From NCBI GenBank assembly GCA_944391405.1, contig CALXTN010000008.1:1-64000 (forward strand): 64,000 bases of DNA, written 5' to 3'. A model generated the notes under the pieces. It had not been told where the DNA came from, searched no databases, and saw nothing but the letters and a program-made list of their open reading frames with translations. This document shows, piece after piece, positions 63,342-64,000 of this stretch. Each line of letters opens with the position of its first letter. Position 1 is the first letter of the stretch. A program made the position numbers and the translations under genes. Source of the stretch: an uncultured Alphaproteobacteria bacterium. GTDB taxonomy: Bacteria; Pseudomonadota; Alphaproteobacteria; RF32; CAG-239.

Positions 63342-64000
63342 ATGTTTGATTTATTTTATACATTGTTTAAATATAAAGAAAAAGCTCAGAAAGATGAGTT
63401 AGGATATTATCCGGAAAAAGTAGATGTACGAGCTTTTCCAGAAAGAAGATTCCTATGGACATCAAGGTTTTTAGCTGTAGTATCGTGTTTGAGCTTATGT
63501 TTAAGTATGATATTAGGCTCTGCATTATGTATTATAATTCCACTTAAAAAAGTTAAAATTATCCCCATGCAAATAGATTATACACGATATCAAGTTACAC
63601 TGATGGAAAGTTCTGAAAGTGAAGCTTTTGCAGGAGATTTAGTAACAGAGAGTATACTAGATGATTATATCAAAAAGAGATACACAATAGGGGATAGTCT
63701 TGAAGAAATGCAATATAGATTAGGAGAAAAGGAATTCATACAATTAGCCTCAAGTGAAGAAATATATAATTCTTTTATGAATACAGAATATCCTTACTTC
63801 GAAGCTTTGCAAAAAAAAGGAATACGCCGACAAGTTGAAACAACACTGATATATCCAGTTTCATTTGATTTTTGGCAGGTCCGCTTTAATATAATAGAAA
63901 CAGGTCCGGATATTGAAAAACCAATAATAAGTCATTGGATAGCAACCATAAGAATGAGATTTGAATTTGATAAATATGATAATAAAGATTTAGGATTGAT
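63342..64000 (+). CDS. VirB8/TrbF-like type IV secretion protein (partial, 5' end)
   Basis: The gene runs off the window; 219 codons are visible. A cytoplasmic N-terminus (about 1-38), one membrane helix (about 40-64) and a periplasmic domain fit a VirB8/TrbF-type assembly factor. The stretches LDDYIKKRYTIG and the later WIATIRMRFEF recall the VirB8 cystatin-like fold, where YIxxRxxY near the start and a paired strand near the end are typical. Assignment rests on architecture and partial motifs. AGGTGG precedes the ATG. It is read from its own promoter. Confidence 0.55.
   Translation, partial: MFDLFYTLFKYKEKAQKDELGYYPEKVDVRAFPERRFLWTSRFLAVVSCLSLCLSMILGSALCIIIPLKKVKIIPMQIDYTRYQVTLMESSESEAFAGDLVTESILDDYIKKRYTIGDSLEEMQYRLGEKEFIQLASSEEIYNSFMNTEYPYFEALQKKGIRRQVETTLIYPVSFDFWQVRFNIIETGPDIEKPIISHWIATIRMRFEFDKYDNKDLGL

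Overview
The window looks like a chromosomal segment of an AT-rich alphaproteobacterium, probably an uncultured and host-associated one (the habitat is a guess). Pointers are the alpha-specific cell-cycle regulator GcrA, a DUF2155 protein next to MlaD-type lipid-transport genes, the hflK-hflC-degP order, pal-cpoB-tilS, and an alpha-type L36. Most start codons have clear Shine-Dalgarno sequences, and many promoters are close to sigma-70 consensus with 17-nt spacers. No insertion sequence, prophage, CRISPR array or replication origin was found.

Layout. 1-200 is a broken gene end. 245-2469 is a metal-export unit: a CsoR/FrmR-type repressor and a P1B-type ATPase, with a perfect inverted repeat inside the ATPase promoter. 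2554-6699 is a likely drug-resistance operon: two ABC half-exporters and a CatB/Vat-type acetyltransferase. 6769-10307 is an accessory stretch of small, separately promoted genes: a 77-aa orphan, a putative metal-dependent HD-like protein, a DUF5131 protein, an orphan, an ASCH protein and a lipoprotein. tRNA-Asp, tilS, cpoB and pal follow, then a short division/wall cluster (mraZ-rsmH-ftsL-ftsI) whose promoter carries phased TGG repeats, a GANTC site and nearby DnaA boxes. fabD-fabG and divergent ftsK come next.

21253-25066 holds an unrecognised TPR-like and membrane protein pair and rsmB. 25174-29580 is a TolC-MacA-MacB-type tripartite pump with a split MacB. 29604-32100 is a DEAH helicase with three near-identical C-terminal repeats, read from a promoter with two GANTC sites between -35 and -10. 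gltX, a ferredoxin, a TrmN6-like methyltransferase and a frameshifted pseudogene follow. 35536-39797 is the LPS-transport locus kdsD, lptC-lptA (fused), lptB, hpf, ptsN, without the usual rpoN. 39902-43619 is holC, degP, hflC, hflK. Then come mrp, a methyltransferase, gcrA, an exported orphan, rpoZ, the stringent-response gene rsh, DUF2062, acpS, rpmJ, an exported orphan and ettA.

53843-57859 is a Gld-like ABC system (ATPase, fused GldF-GldG, DUF4340). 57953-59756 is mlaD-mlaD-DUF2155. The window ends with a GT-C glycosyltransferase operon headed by an unusual TolC-type lipoprotein with an Ig-like tail, and, divergently, the start of a VirB8-like gene. The right end is therefore the likely edge of a secretion or envelope system that continues outside.

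The most interesting signals are the repeat-bearing helicase with its methylation-site promoter, the TolC/Ig-like lipoprotein beside a VirB8-like gene, the LptC-LptA fusion, and the layered control region of mraZ.
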